A DNA stretch of 64,000 bases, taken from 2-02-FULL-55-14 sp964534125 (GTDB lineage Bacteria > Bacteroidota > Ignavibacteria > UBA10030). Positions 27,099-35,303 of the stretch are shown one piece after another; positions within the stretch are counted from its first letter, which is position 1, and each line of letters opens with the position of its first letter. The DNA lies in NCBI GenBank assembly GCA_964534125.1, contig CAZHOJ010000003.1:62001-126000 (forward strand), given 5' to 3'. Both the position numbers and the translations under genes were made by a program. The notes under the pieces are model-generated. The model ran no database searches. It was not told where the DNA came from and worked only from the letters and a program-made list of their open reading frames with translations.

Positions 27099-27138
27099 AC
27101 TGATACATACCCATTCTATTCACCGATGCGCGATCCCG

Positions 27139-27231
27139 ATGAAGGAGGTGATGGGAAGCTGCTCACAGACCACATTGCTAACGCCTAACTCACGAGTTGC
27201 ACACCAACTCACAATACGGAGGCATCAATGA
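27139..27231 (+). other. possible 30-codon leader ORF overlapping the next start
   Basis: An ATG at 27139 (or 27151) opens a frame of 30 (or 26) residues whose TGA (27229-27231) overlaps the ATG of the next gene. It contains AAGGAGGTGAT (27142-27152), an 11-nt match to the anti-Shine-Dalgarno. No good ribosome site sits at the right distance, so this may be chance. Confidence 0.2.
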
Positions 27232-28532
27232 AGAAAACTCTCCTACTTTTCACGATCCTGGTTCTTGTGGCCAGCGTGTCGTTCAGTCAGTCGATGAACT
27301 TCACGAAGGTAGCCACATTCCCGGATACATCAAGCTTCAATCTCCCGGGTGGGAACTGGATCAACGGCGGTGTCGCTGTCGATTGGGAAGGAAAGATCTG
27401 GATCCAGTCGTACGGGGGCACCTTTGACACACTCTCCTTTTCACCCGATACACTCACGACTGGTATGATCTGGGTGTTCACACCCGATGGAAATCAGACG
27501 ACCTTCTCCCCGATCCGTTTCCTGTCCGGTGTGGATGAGACAGGTGCCTCTGTCACGGACACCATGCGCGGTGCCGGGTACGGCCTGAATATTGATCCGA
27601 CGAACGGCAATATCCTCTCCGTGAAAACGAGCACCCAGTTGTGGTCGATCAATTACAAGACCGGTGCTGGTATCCGCCGCATTAAGAATCCCATTCCGGG
27701 ATACACCAGCTCTCTGGCGGGTGTCGCAGCCAATGCTGACGGCGAGTTCTTCCTCGGCCCCGTCCTCCCGGGCGGAGCGGTGCAGATCCTGAATCCTGAC
27801 TTCTCGGCTGGCACACAGATCGCAGCGAGCGTCGGCGACTATGGACGCACCATTGAGGTCTCGGCGAGTGGGAACGATGTCTATGTCCCGCGGTTCACAT
27901 CGAAGAAGACGTACGTGTACCACTCGGATGCAGGATCCCTCGGACCATACACCCTTGCAGACAGCATCTTCCTGGGTGCGTCGATCGAATCGATCGCCAT
28001 CCATCCTGTGACCGGGTACGTGTGGGCATGCGCTGACAGCCGTTCTGATGCACCGTGGACAAAGTTCATGTACTATGCATATGACCCTGTGTCCAAGGCG
28101 ATCGTCGACAGCTTCGCGACCGATCAGGCCGACCATCCGCGCGGTATTGCTTTCACCCCAACTGGTGATTCCGTGTATATCGGTGACTTCGCGACAACAA
28201 CGCCTGCGACGTGGTTGTACGTGAAGGGAAGCCTCCTGTCCGTCGAGCGCATCGATGATGCGGTCCCGGCCGGATATGCTCTCGAGCAGAACTTCCCGAA
28301 CCCGTTCAACCCGTCCACCGAGATCCGTTTCTCCATCGGCACAGCTGCCTTCACGACCGTGCGTGTATATGACATGCTCGGCCGCCAGGTCGCTGAGCTG
28401 GTGAACCAGGAACTCGAGGCCGGTACCTTCACAACATCGTTCAACGCGTCCAACCTGCCCAGCGGCACGTATGTGTATGAGGTCGTGTCCGGTGGCGTCA
28501 GGCTGATGAACAAGATGATGCTGCTGAAGTAG
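27228..28532 (+). CDS. T9SS-tagged secreted beta-propeller protein
   Basis: This 434-aa protein has a signal peptide (MKKTLLLFTILVLVASVSFS), a central region with blade-like repeats (VDWEGKIWIQSYGG, LNIDPTNGNILSV, IAIHPVTGYVWACA) and a C-terminal type IX sorting domain (NFPNPFNPSTEIRFSI ... VYDMLGRQVAELV ... MNKMMLLK). ACGGAGG stands 6 nt before the ATG. The 129-bp gap upstream and a terminator downstream allow separate transcription. It resembles the preceding IPT lipoprotein in blade motifs. Substrate or role unknown. Confidence 0.82.
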   Translation: MKKTLLLFTILVLVASVSFSQSMNFTKVATFPDTSSFNLPGGNWINGGVAVDWEGKIWIQSYGGTFDTLSFSPDTLTTGMIWVFTPDGNQTTFSPIRFLSGVDETGASVTDTMRGAGYGLNIDPTNGNILSVKTSTQLWSINYKTGAGIRRIKNPIPGYTSSLAGVAANADGEFFLGPVLPGGAVQILNPDFSAGTQIAASVGDYGRTIEVSASGNDVYVPRFTSKKTYVYHSDAGSLGPYTLADSIFLGASIESIAIHPVTGYVWACADSRSDAPWTKFMYYAYDPVSKAIVDSFATDQADHPRGIAFTPTGDSVYIGDFATTTPATWLYVKGSLLSVERIDDAVPAGYALEQNFPNPFNPSTEIRFSIGTAAFTTVRVYDMLGRQVAELVNQELEAGTFTTSFNASNLPSGTYVYEVVSGGVRLMNKMMLLK

Positions 28533-28567
28533 TCCGCTCCCGCATCCGCGGGTGTGGTTCTGTTATC

Positions 28568-28609
28568 GAAGGGCATCTGGCTGCGGAAGTCGGATGCCCT
28601 TCTTGTTTC
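28568..28609 (+). terminator. terminator after T9SS propeller gene
   Basis: GAAGGGCATC (28568-28577) pairs with GATGCCCTTC (28593-28602), followed by TTGTTTCT. Confidence 0.65.
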
Positions 28610-28637
28610 TCCCATGCGCTCTGCCGAAAGGGTCCCC

Positions 28638-30995
28638 ATGAAGCCTTGGCTCCGTGTTCCTGCAATGCTCCTCCTGTTTGTGATCATGCTCTCTGCCGCG
28701 ATGCTGGGCCAGGCGCCAAAACGCGAGTTCCGCGGGGCGTGGATCGCCACTGTGACGAACCTCGACTGGCCTACCCGCGGTGCTGCCACCCAAACGCAGA
28801 AGGACCAGCTCACGAGTCTCCTCGATGCCCTCGTCACGGCAGGCATCAATGCGGTCATCTTCCAGGTCCGCCCCGAATGCGACGCGCTCTATGCATCGCC
28901 ATACGAACCATGGTCCTACTGGCTGACCGGGTCGCAGGGAACGGCGCCATCCCCCTGGTATGATCCGCTCGAGTTCGCAGTGGAAGAAGCGCATAAGCGA
29001 GGGATGGAGATCCATGCCTGGTTCAATCCATACCGGGCCTATCGGCAGAACAACACGTACCCCGCCGCCGCCCAGCACGTCACCAAACTGCATCCCGAGT
29101 GGATCATCACATGTCCGGACGGATACAAGATCCTCGACCCGGGGCTTCCCCAGACGCGGGACTTCGTGTCGATGGTCATCAGCGACGTCGTGAGACGATA
29201 CGACGTCGACGGGGTCCATATGGACGACTACTTTTACCCATACAGCGAACACGGTTTCACGAACGAGGATGCTCTCACCTTTCAGACCTATCCGCGCGGC
29301 TTCACGAGCGTACACGACTGGCGGCGCGACAATGTGAACCTCCTGGTCAGGCAGGTGTATGATTCGCTGCAGGCCATCAAACCGTGGGTCAAGGCCGGCA
29401 TGAGCCCGTTCGGGATCTGGAAGAGCGGCGTACCAGCAGGCATTTTCGGCATGAGCTCCTACGATGTCATCTACTGCGACGCCATCGCGTGGCTTCAGGA
29501 CCAGTCCATCGACTACCTGACACCCCAGCTCTACTGGGCATTCGGGGGCGGCCAGGACTTCGGCATCCTTCAGCAATGGTGGTCGGATTCCGCGGCCGCG
29601 CACGGACGGCACCTGTACCCCGGCCATGCCATCTACCGATGGTCGGCAGACGAGATCGCAAATCAGGTCGCCGCGAACCGGAGCAATCCGAACGTGCAGG
29701 GGAGCGTCCACTTCCGCGCGAACAACATCCGGTATGATACCTACGGGAACGGCGCGCGGATGATCAACGACCTCTACCGCACGGGGGCCGCCATCCCGGT
29801 GATGCCGTGGAAAGAGACGACACCGCCGGAAGCGCCGCAGAACCTTATCACGCAGACCGATCCGGTATCAGGACTGACGACGCTCAGCTGGAACGCCCCG
29901 GTGGCGGCTTCCGACGGAGACACGGCAGCTCGCTATCTCGTATACCGGGTGTCACAGCAGAACATCACCGCGGGCGACCTTGACGAGGGGGCAAACGTGC
30001 TCGCCGTCGCGGGCATGACGAGCTTCATTCCCTCAGCACGGATTGATGCGCCCAACGATCAGTACAGCTTCGCCGTCTCTGCCCTCGACCGGAACAACAA
30101 CGAGAGCGCGATCAGCAATATCGTATCCATATCCGCCTCGGTCTCTGCCCCGGTACTCGCCTCCCCTATCGATATGGAACCGAACGTTACGAAGACCTCC
30201 CGCCTCGTATGGAACAGGACGGCGGGAGCACTGCTCTTCAGGGTCCAGGTGTCAAGCGACGCATCCTTCCATCCGGACAGCCTCCTTGTGGACCGGACCA
30301 CGACCGATACGAGCACGACACTCCCCACACTGGAAGCGCAGGCATGGTATCACTGGCGCGTGATGAGCGGCAGCCAGGGAGCCAGCAGCGACTTCTCGGC
30401 CTCCCGTCAGTTCCGGACCGGCTGGCCTGTACCACCGACCATCATCGCGCCGAATGCTGTCGTGAACACTGTCCACACGCCGACCTTCACATGGTCCGGT
30501 GTGGGCGCGACGTCGTACCGGCTGCAGGTGGTCAATGATGTCACGAAGGCGGTCGTGATCAACATCGTAACGTCGGACTCGAGCTACACACCCTCGACGC
30601 CGTTGCTCTCATACACGATCTACACCTGGACGGTCCGGGCCATAAATACCTATGGCGAGAGCGATCTGTCCGCTGAAGGACGTTTCCGCACCAAGACCGG
30701 GACCTCCGTCGCCGACGGGGCAGGAACGCCTGCTGCTTACGGACTGGCCCACAACTACCCCAATCCGTTCAACAGCTCGACCCAGCTGCAGTTCTCGCTG
30801 CCGGATGAAGGGCCGATATCTCTCCGTATCTACAACATGCTCGGACAGGAAGTTGCCGTCGTCCTCGACAGGGTGATGCCTGCAGGAACACACGTGCTGC
30901 ATCTCGACGCATCACGGCTTCCGACAGGTACATACATCGCAGTCATGAACTCCACAGGCGGACGGTTCACACAAAGGATGATCCTGCTGAAATGA
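28638..30995 (+). CDS. secreted GHL10-type (DUF187) glycoside hydrolase-like protein with T9SS tag, copy B
   Basis: This 785-aa paralogue of the 16631-19057 gene has a signal peptide (MLLLFVIMLSAAMLGQ), the same GHL10 motifs (KREFRGAWIATVTNLDWPT, VIFQVRPECDALYASPYEPW, HAWFNPYR, VDGVHMDDYFYPYS, YLTPQLYWAFGGGQDF), FN3-like domains and a sorting tail (YPNPFNSSTQLQFSL ... FTQRMILLK). AAAGG precedes the ATG at 28638. The catalytic domain is closely similar to copy A, while the FN3/tail region has diverged more. Its stop overlaps the next lipoprotein gene (ATGA). Substrate is unknown; peptidoglycan or a surface glycan is a family-based guess. Confidence 0.85.
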   Translation: MKPWLRVPAMLLLFVIMLSAAMLGQAPKREFRGAWIATVTNLDWPTRGAATQTQKDQLTSLLDALVTAGINAVIFQVRPECDALYASPYEPWSYWLTGSQGTAPSPWYDPLEFAVEEAHKRGMEIHAWFNPYRAYRQNNTYPAAAQHVTKLHPEWIITCPDGYKILDPGLPQTRDFVSMVISDVVRRYDVDGVHMDDYFYPYSEHGFTNEDALTFQTYPRGFTSVHDWRRDNVNLLVRQVYDSLQAIKPWVKAGMSPFGIWKSGVPAGIFGMSSYDVIYCDAIAWLQDQSIDYLTPQLYWAFGGGQDFGILQQWWSDSAAAHGRHLYPGHAIYRWSADEIANQVAANRSNPNVQGSVHFRANNIRYDTYGNGARMINDLYRTGAAIPVMPWKETTPPEAPQNLITQTDPVSGLTTLSWNAPVAASDGDTAARYLVYRVSQQNITAGDLDEGANVLAVAGMTSFIPSARIDAPNDQYSFAVSALDRNNNESAISNIVSISASVSAPVLASPIDMEPNVTKTSRLVWNRTAGALLFRVQVSSDASFHPDSLLVDRTTTDTSTTLPTLEAQAWYHWRVMSGSQGASSDFSASRQFRTGWPVPPTIIAPNAVVNTVHTPTFTWSGVGATSYRLQVVNDVTKAVVINIVTSDSSYTPSTPLLSYTIYTWTVRAINTYGESDLSAEGRFRTKTGTSVADGAGTPAAYGLAHNYPNPFNSSTQLQFSLPDEGPISLRIYNMLGQEVAVVLDRVMPAGTHVLHLDASRLPTGTYIAVMNSTGGRFTQRMILLK

Positions 30996-31924
30996 TGCGT
31001 CCCGCCACTATCGTGTCCGTACCGCTCATGGCGGTACTCCTGGCCGGAGGATGCTACCCGGAAAAGAGCCAATCCCCGACGACCGGGACGCTCCATGTTC
31101 GTATCGCTGAGTCTGTCGCTCCTCCCGCGATCCATGAGATTGACGCGTTTCTCGACCTCTACGCCGAACGCGGCGCAGAAATAAGCTACGAGGTCGTTCC
31201 ATCGCTCGAAGCTGTGCGAGCGTTCGTGCACGATTCGATACAGCTCTGCATCGCCGTCGACAGCCTGACGCCCGCTGAGACACAGATCGTCGATGCCATG
31301 GCCGGGTCCTTCCTGGTCCGGACAGCCGCGTATGACGGCGTTGCGGTCGTGACGCATCCGTCCAATCCGGTGGATGTCCTCCGAACGACCGCGTTGCGGG
31401 ACCTCCTTACCGGTTCATTGAAAAGGTGGGAACAGATCGACGGGGCCGGGCGCCGGGGGGAGGTCAGGATAGTGATTCAGGAGCGCGGGGACATATGGCG
31501 GTACCTCGAGCGAACGGTTCTGCACGGGACCCCTATCACTGCGGCTATCGCGGACGTCCGGACAAGCATGGATGTCCTGACAACGGTCACGGCCGATCCC
31601 CGATCGATCGGATGTGTGGGGACTGCATGGCTGGACTCATCGGAAGTCAGGCCTCATCTCGTGAAGCTGTTCATGGACCATTCTGACGAAGAGGCGTGGT
31701 ACACGATCGCAGAGGAGGCGAGGGAGTTCGCCTACGACGCACATCCGGCGAACATTCTGAGGGGATACTACCCGCTGAGGAGGAACGTGTATCTTCTCAG
31801 CAGAGCGGCACCGGGGGGCGATCTGGCAACAGGACTCGGCGCCTACGTCCTCAACAGCGCCGGACAGAAGATCTTCTTCAATGCCGGGCTGATACCGGCC
31901 ACCCAACGCATCGAACTTCGGTAA
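30992..31924 (+). CDS. PstS-like periplasmic binding lipoprotein
   Basis: This 310-aa lipoprotein has a lipobox (AVLLAGGC) and the fold signature of phosphate-type (PBP-like) binding proteins: TLHVRIAESVAPPAIHEIDAF, VAVVTHPSNPVDVLRTTALRDLLTG and the C-terminal ILRGYYPLRRNVYLLSRA, where PstS-like proteins have the Y-P-L/I strand. No ABC transporter genes are adjacent. It is coupled to GHL10 copy B by a 4-bp overlap, so the true ligand may be something other than phosphate. A 14-bp perfect-stem terminator follows. Confidence 0.78.
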   Translation: MMRPATIVSVPLMAVLLAGGCYPEKSQSPTTGTLHVRIAESVAPPAIHEIDAFLDLYAERGAEISYEVVPSLEAVRAFVHDSIQLCIAVDSLTPAETQIVDAMAGSFLVRTAAYDGVAVVTHPSNPVDVLRTTALRDLLTGSLKRWEQIDGAGRRGEVRIVIQERGDIWRYLERTVLHGTPITAAIADVRTSMDVLTTVTADPRSIGCVGTAWLDSSEVRPHLVKLFMDHSDEEAWYTIAEEAREFAYDAHPANILRGYYPLRRNVYLLSRAAPGGDLATGLGAYVLNSAGQKIFFNAGLIPATQRIELR

Positions 31925-31960
31925 CGACGTACGCGCCTGGCGCCGACCCGCGCGTACAAG

Positions 31961-31992
31961 AGAAACGGCCCGCCAACCGGCGGGCCGTTTCT
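31961..31992. terminator. bidirectional terminator between convergent genes
   Basis: Two perfect 14-bp arms (31961-31974 and 31979-31992) around an AACC loop start AGAAACGG and end CCGTTTCT. It separates the plus-strand lipoprotein from the minus-strand protease/barrel gene. Confidence 0.85.
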
Positions 31993-32059
31993 CTTTCTCC
32001 CTACTCCGCAGTGCCTTCTCCCTACTCTCCTCGAAGCGTTTGACCTATCAAGGAAATTC

Positions 32060-35000
32060 TCAGAAATCCGGCCCCAATGAGAAATAATACACCGGTTCGC
32101 TAAATCCACGCCACGTGAACTGCCACGCAATGTCGATCCTCAGCGGGAGCCCGAAAAATATGAGCCGTGTTCCGTATCCCATCCCGATGAGCATGTCCTT
32201 CGTCACGGTGAATCCGTTCTGGTCCGTGGCAAGGCCTCTCCATTTTGCGGTGTTCGACCATGCGGACCCGACATCGACGAACATGGTGCCCAGGATGTTC
32301 TGGAATCCTATCGGAACGGCTCCGAGGATAAGGTACCTGATGAGCGGGAACCGCAGTTCTGCATTGAAGAGGGCGTACTTCGTCCCGTTGAGGGCATTAT
32401 AGTTGTACCCCCGCAGCGGATAGATGGGCGTCAGGAAGGTGTAGTCCTCGATCGATTCGATGGGAATGTAGCCGCCGTCGAACGCCCGGTTGATCCATCC
32501 CTCGGTCCCGCCGATGAAGAAATGCTGGCGATTCCGGCCGATACTCACTCCGCCCGCTGTCCGCCACGAGAACACGAGGTTGTCCGTCAGCTTGTGGTAC
32601 GAGCGGTAGTCCGCCATGAAGGTCTGGATGTCGAGGCTTTCGTCCGAATACTTGGGGGACCCATAGAACGTCAGGCTCATGCGTGAGCCGTTGTTCGGCC
32701 CGAACCATCCGCCCATCCAGAGCGAATTGTCGCGGATGTAACTGATGGTGGGCAGGATGAAGGAACGGCGTTGCGTGGGCGTGCCGGTGTGGTCCAGGTC
32801 GTCACGCGAGGTGTTCAGCCACATCAGGTTCAGCTCAAGACGCTGGAACCGGTCGATGGGGTAGCTCGCTGTGCCGCCGAGCCCCCACATCCGGTAGCGG
32901 AAGAGCGTGTCGTTGAAGAACAGGAACCGGGCACTGTGGAATCCCGTGAAACCGTAGTCGATGCGGGAGGGCAGATAGAGATACGTCAGACCGTAATCGC
33001 TGTTCGACAGGTCCAGGAGAAGGTTCGTCTGGAAGACGATCTGATGGTCCCCCAGCATGTCGCTGAAGGCCATGATGGTCGAGCCCTCGAGCCCGAACAG
33101 CGTGTTGTAGCCTGCCGAGCCGTATACCAGGTCCGGCGTGAAATTGAGCTTGTACCGCCGGGGGATGTAGTTCCCCTCTGTATCCTTGCTGTCCGGGGAC
33201 AGGAAGGTGGTCACCGGAGCTGAGACATTGGTGGTATCTCGTCGGATCTGCTCTTCGCTGAACACGTACGAGGAGAGATCGACGCGCTTTGCGGTGCGGT
33301 AGGGCTGCTCCGATCCCAGCGTGTCGGACACGATGACGAGATTGTCACGGATGGTGATCGTATCGGACGGCGCGACGACCTCCTTGACCTCCTGGACCGC
33401 GACCTCCTTCGGAACGCCGAGCTGTTGTTTGCGGAACTCGGTCAATTCCAGCTTGTCGACGCTGAGCTTTCGGTCGAAAGGACGAAGCAGCAGGTAGACA
33501 TCGAATCCGCCCTCGCAGAGGGACGAGAAGAGCAGCTTCGACCCGTCCGCTGATACAGAGAGCTGGTAGATACCGCTGAGGGAGTTGGTGATGGGGCGGT
33601 CCTCCCCCGTCTCGAGGTTCTTCAGATAGATATTGTTGATGCCGTTCCTGTCGGAGATGTACAGGATCTGCTTTCCGTCGGGTGAGCTGACAGGAGACGT
33701 CTCATCGCTCAATGCGTCATTGGTGAGGCGCCGTATCGTGCGCGTCCCTATCTGCAGTTCGTAGATGTCGCGCTGGTTGAAGTCGAAATTCCACATCCTG
33801 AACGATGGTGGGACCGACTCCCTGGTGAGATGGTCCCGCCGGTCGGACACGAAGAAGATCCTCGACCCGTCGGACGAGAACGAGGGGTCGTAGTCCGAGA
33901 AGATATCCTCCGTCAGGTTCGTCAGCTCCCCCGATTCGAGCGAGTAGAGATAGATATCGGACTGCGGAACCTTGATGCCCGCGAAGGTCAGTTCCTTCCC
34001 TGTGGGCGACCATGATACGGACCGGATGCCGTCCAGCGGGAGGCTGATCTTCCGCGTCTCCCCGGTCTCCACATTCACGATCATCACCGCGTCCCGCTCG
34101 CCGGCTTTGGTCGTCAGGGCGATGCTCTTTCCGTCGGGAGACCATGTGAGGCCGGGCGTGAGAAGATGCAGCTCCTCGAAGTCGTTCGACTTCTGGCCGT
34201 CCACCACCTTATCGAGGATCTCGCCATCGATGGCGGAGGCCAGGTACACATTCATGAAGTCGTCGCGATCGGAGAGGAACACGAACCGGTCACCCTGCGG
34301 AGAGATCGCCGGGCTGGTGTTGTAGAAGTTCTGGTCCTCGACGTGATTGGTGAACCGCTTGTGCGCAAAATCGACGGGCTCCTCGCGACGGGCAATGTCC
34401 GGCCAGTAGATCACCTTCATCTCCTTCTGCCACCGCTCGGACAGTTCACGGACGGTCAGGCCGATCGTCGTCTTGAAGCCCTGATCGATGCTGCGCGCTC
34501 CGCGGATCCTGTTCAGGATCTCTGCTATCTTCGGCTCGCCGTAGGTCCTGGCAATGTAATGCCAGACGGCCTGGCCCCCGCGATAGGCGAAGTAGCCCCC
34601 GAGGTACTCGACAGGGGGAAGGTAGGTGTGGATGGCCGCGTCACGGATGAACATGTCTGAGTTCGTGTCCCATGTCAGGGCCGCGTACTCGGCAATCCCT
34701 TCGTTCATCCACAGCGGAAGGGTGACGGGAGCCCTGCTCGCCAGGAGCGCCTGGATGCTGCCGCCGTAGAACATGTCGTTGATGACCGCATGAACGAGCT
34801 CATGGTGGATCACATGCCGGAACTGCTGGTAGTCACCCTCGAACGGAACGACGACACGGTTCTTGAAGAGCTCCGTGACCCCGCCGACCCCTTCCTCGAG
34901 ATAGGAGCTGATGACGTTCGTCTGCTGGAACTCGTTATGCGAATTGTACACGACGACCGAGATGCGGTCCTTGATCTCATAGCGGAACAGTTTCTTGATG

Positions 35001-35242
35001 GACCGATAGGCGTTCTCTGAAGCGACGGCCGTGAACTGGGCGAGCTCGTATCCGTCCTGGGAGAAATACACATCGAAATGGTCCGTCTGGATGTACTCCC
35101 ATTCGTAGAACTTGTACTGCACTTTGTTCTTTCCGAAGACCGAGTACTGTGCGTGCGCCGGCTGGACCTGGATGGCCAGCGACAACGCCAGGACCAGGAC
35201 ACCGGCCCACCCGATGGTTGTTTGTGTGGTCATGTTCCCCAT
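32060..35242 (-). CDS. fusion of MA-type metalloprotease, TolB-like propeller and outer-membrane barrel
   Basis: This protein of about 1060 aa has a signal peptide (to about HAQ, residue 32). A gluzincin-like domain follows with HHELVH (His147, Glu148, His151) and NEGIAEY about 30 residues later, as in the peptidase MA family. Residues 300-600 hold PD40/TolB-type blades (LTWSPDGKSIALTT, VSWSPTGKELTFAG, PSFSSDGSRIFFVSDR, SSPDGKQILYISDR). Residues 740-1060 look like an Omp85/BamA-like barrel ending in YYFSLGPDF, a typical C-terminal Phe. All metal ligands are present. It probably sits in the outer membrane. The start could be 35242 or 35233. Known Bacteroidota proteins share parts of this layout; function unknown. 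Confidence 0.8.
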   Translation of the reverse strand: MGNMTTQTTIGWAGVLVLALSLAIQVQPAHAQYSVFGKNKVQYKFYEWEYIQTDHFDVYFSQDGYELAQFTAVASENAYRSIKKLFRYEIKDRISVVVYNSHNEFQQTNVISSYLEEGVGGVTELFKNRVVVPFEGDYQQFRHVIHHELVHAVINDMFYGGSIQALLASRAPVTLPLWMNEGIAEYAALTWDTNSDMFIRDAAIHTYLPPVEYLGGYFAYRGGQAVWHYIARTYGEPKIAEILNRIRGARSIDQGFKTTIGLTVRELSERWQKEMKVIYWPDIARREEPVDFAHKRFTNHVEDQNFYNTSPAISPQGDRFVFLSDRDDFMNVYLASAIDGEILDKVVDGQKSNDFEELHLLTPGLTWSPDGKSIALTTKAGERDAVMIVNVETGETRKISLPLDGIRSVSWSPTGKELTFAGIKVPQSDIYLYSLESGELTNLTEDIFSDYDPSFSSDGSRIFFVSDRRDHLTRESVPPSFRMWNFDFNQRDIYELQIGTRTIRRLTNDALSDETSPVSSPDGKQILYISDRNGINNIYLKNLETGEDRPITNSLSGIYQLSVSADGSKLLFSSLCEGGFDVYLLLRPFDRKLSVDKLELTEFRKQQLGVPKEVAVQEVKEVVAPSDTITIRDNLVIVSDTLGSEQPYRTAKRVDLSSYVFSEEQIRRDTTNVSAPVTTFLSPDSKDTEGNYIPRRYKLNFTPDLVYGSAGYNTLFGLEGSTIMAFSDMLGDHQIVFQTNLLLDLSNSDYGLTYLYLPSRIDYGFTGFHSARFLFFNDTLFRYRMWGLGGTASYPIDRFQRLELNLMWLNTSRDDLDHTGTPTQRRSFILPTISYIRDNSLWMGGWFGPNNGSRMSLTFYGSPKYSDESLDIQTFMADYRSYHKLTDNLVFSWRTAGGVSIGRNRQHFFIGGTEGWINRAFDGGYIPIESIEDYTFLTPIYPLRGYNYNALNGTKYALFNAELRFPLIRYLILGAVPIGFQNILGTMFVDVGSAWSNTAKWRGLATDQNGFTVTKDMLIGMGYGTRLIFFGLPLRIDIAWQFTWRGFSEPVYYFSLGPDF

Positions 35243-35303
35243 ACGTTCTGCCTCATTGTCACACACTGCTGAAGATATATTGTAGTTCTTTCGGGACCGA
35301 AGG

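Noticed and set aside
30992..31924. Part of a Pst phosphate ABC operon
   Set aside because: No PstC/A/B genes are adjacent; the gene is coupled to a GHL10 hydrolase instead.
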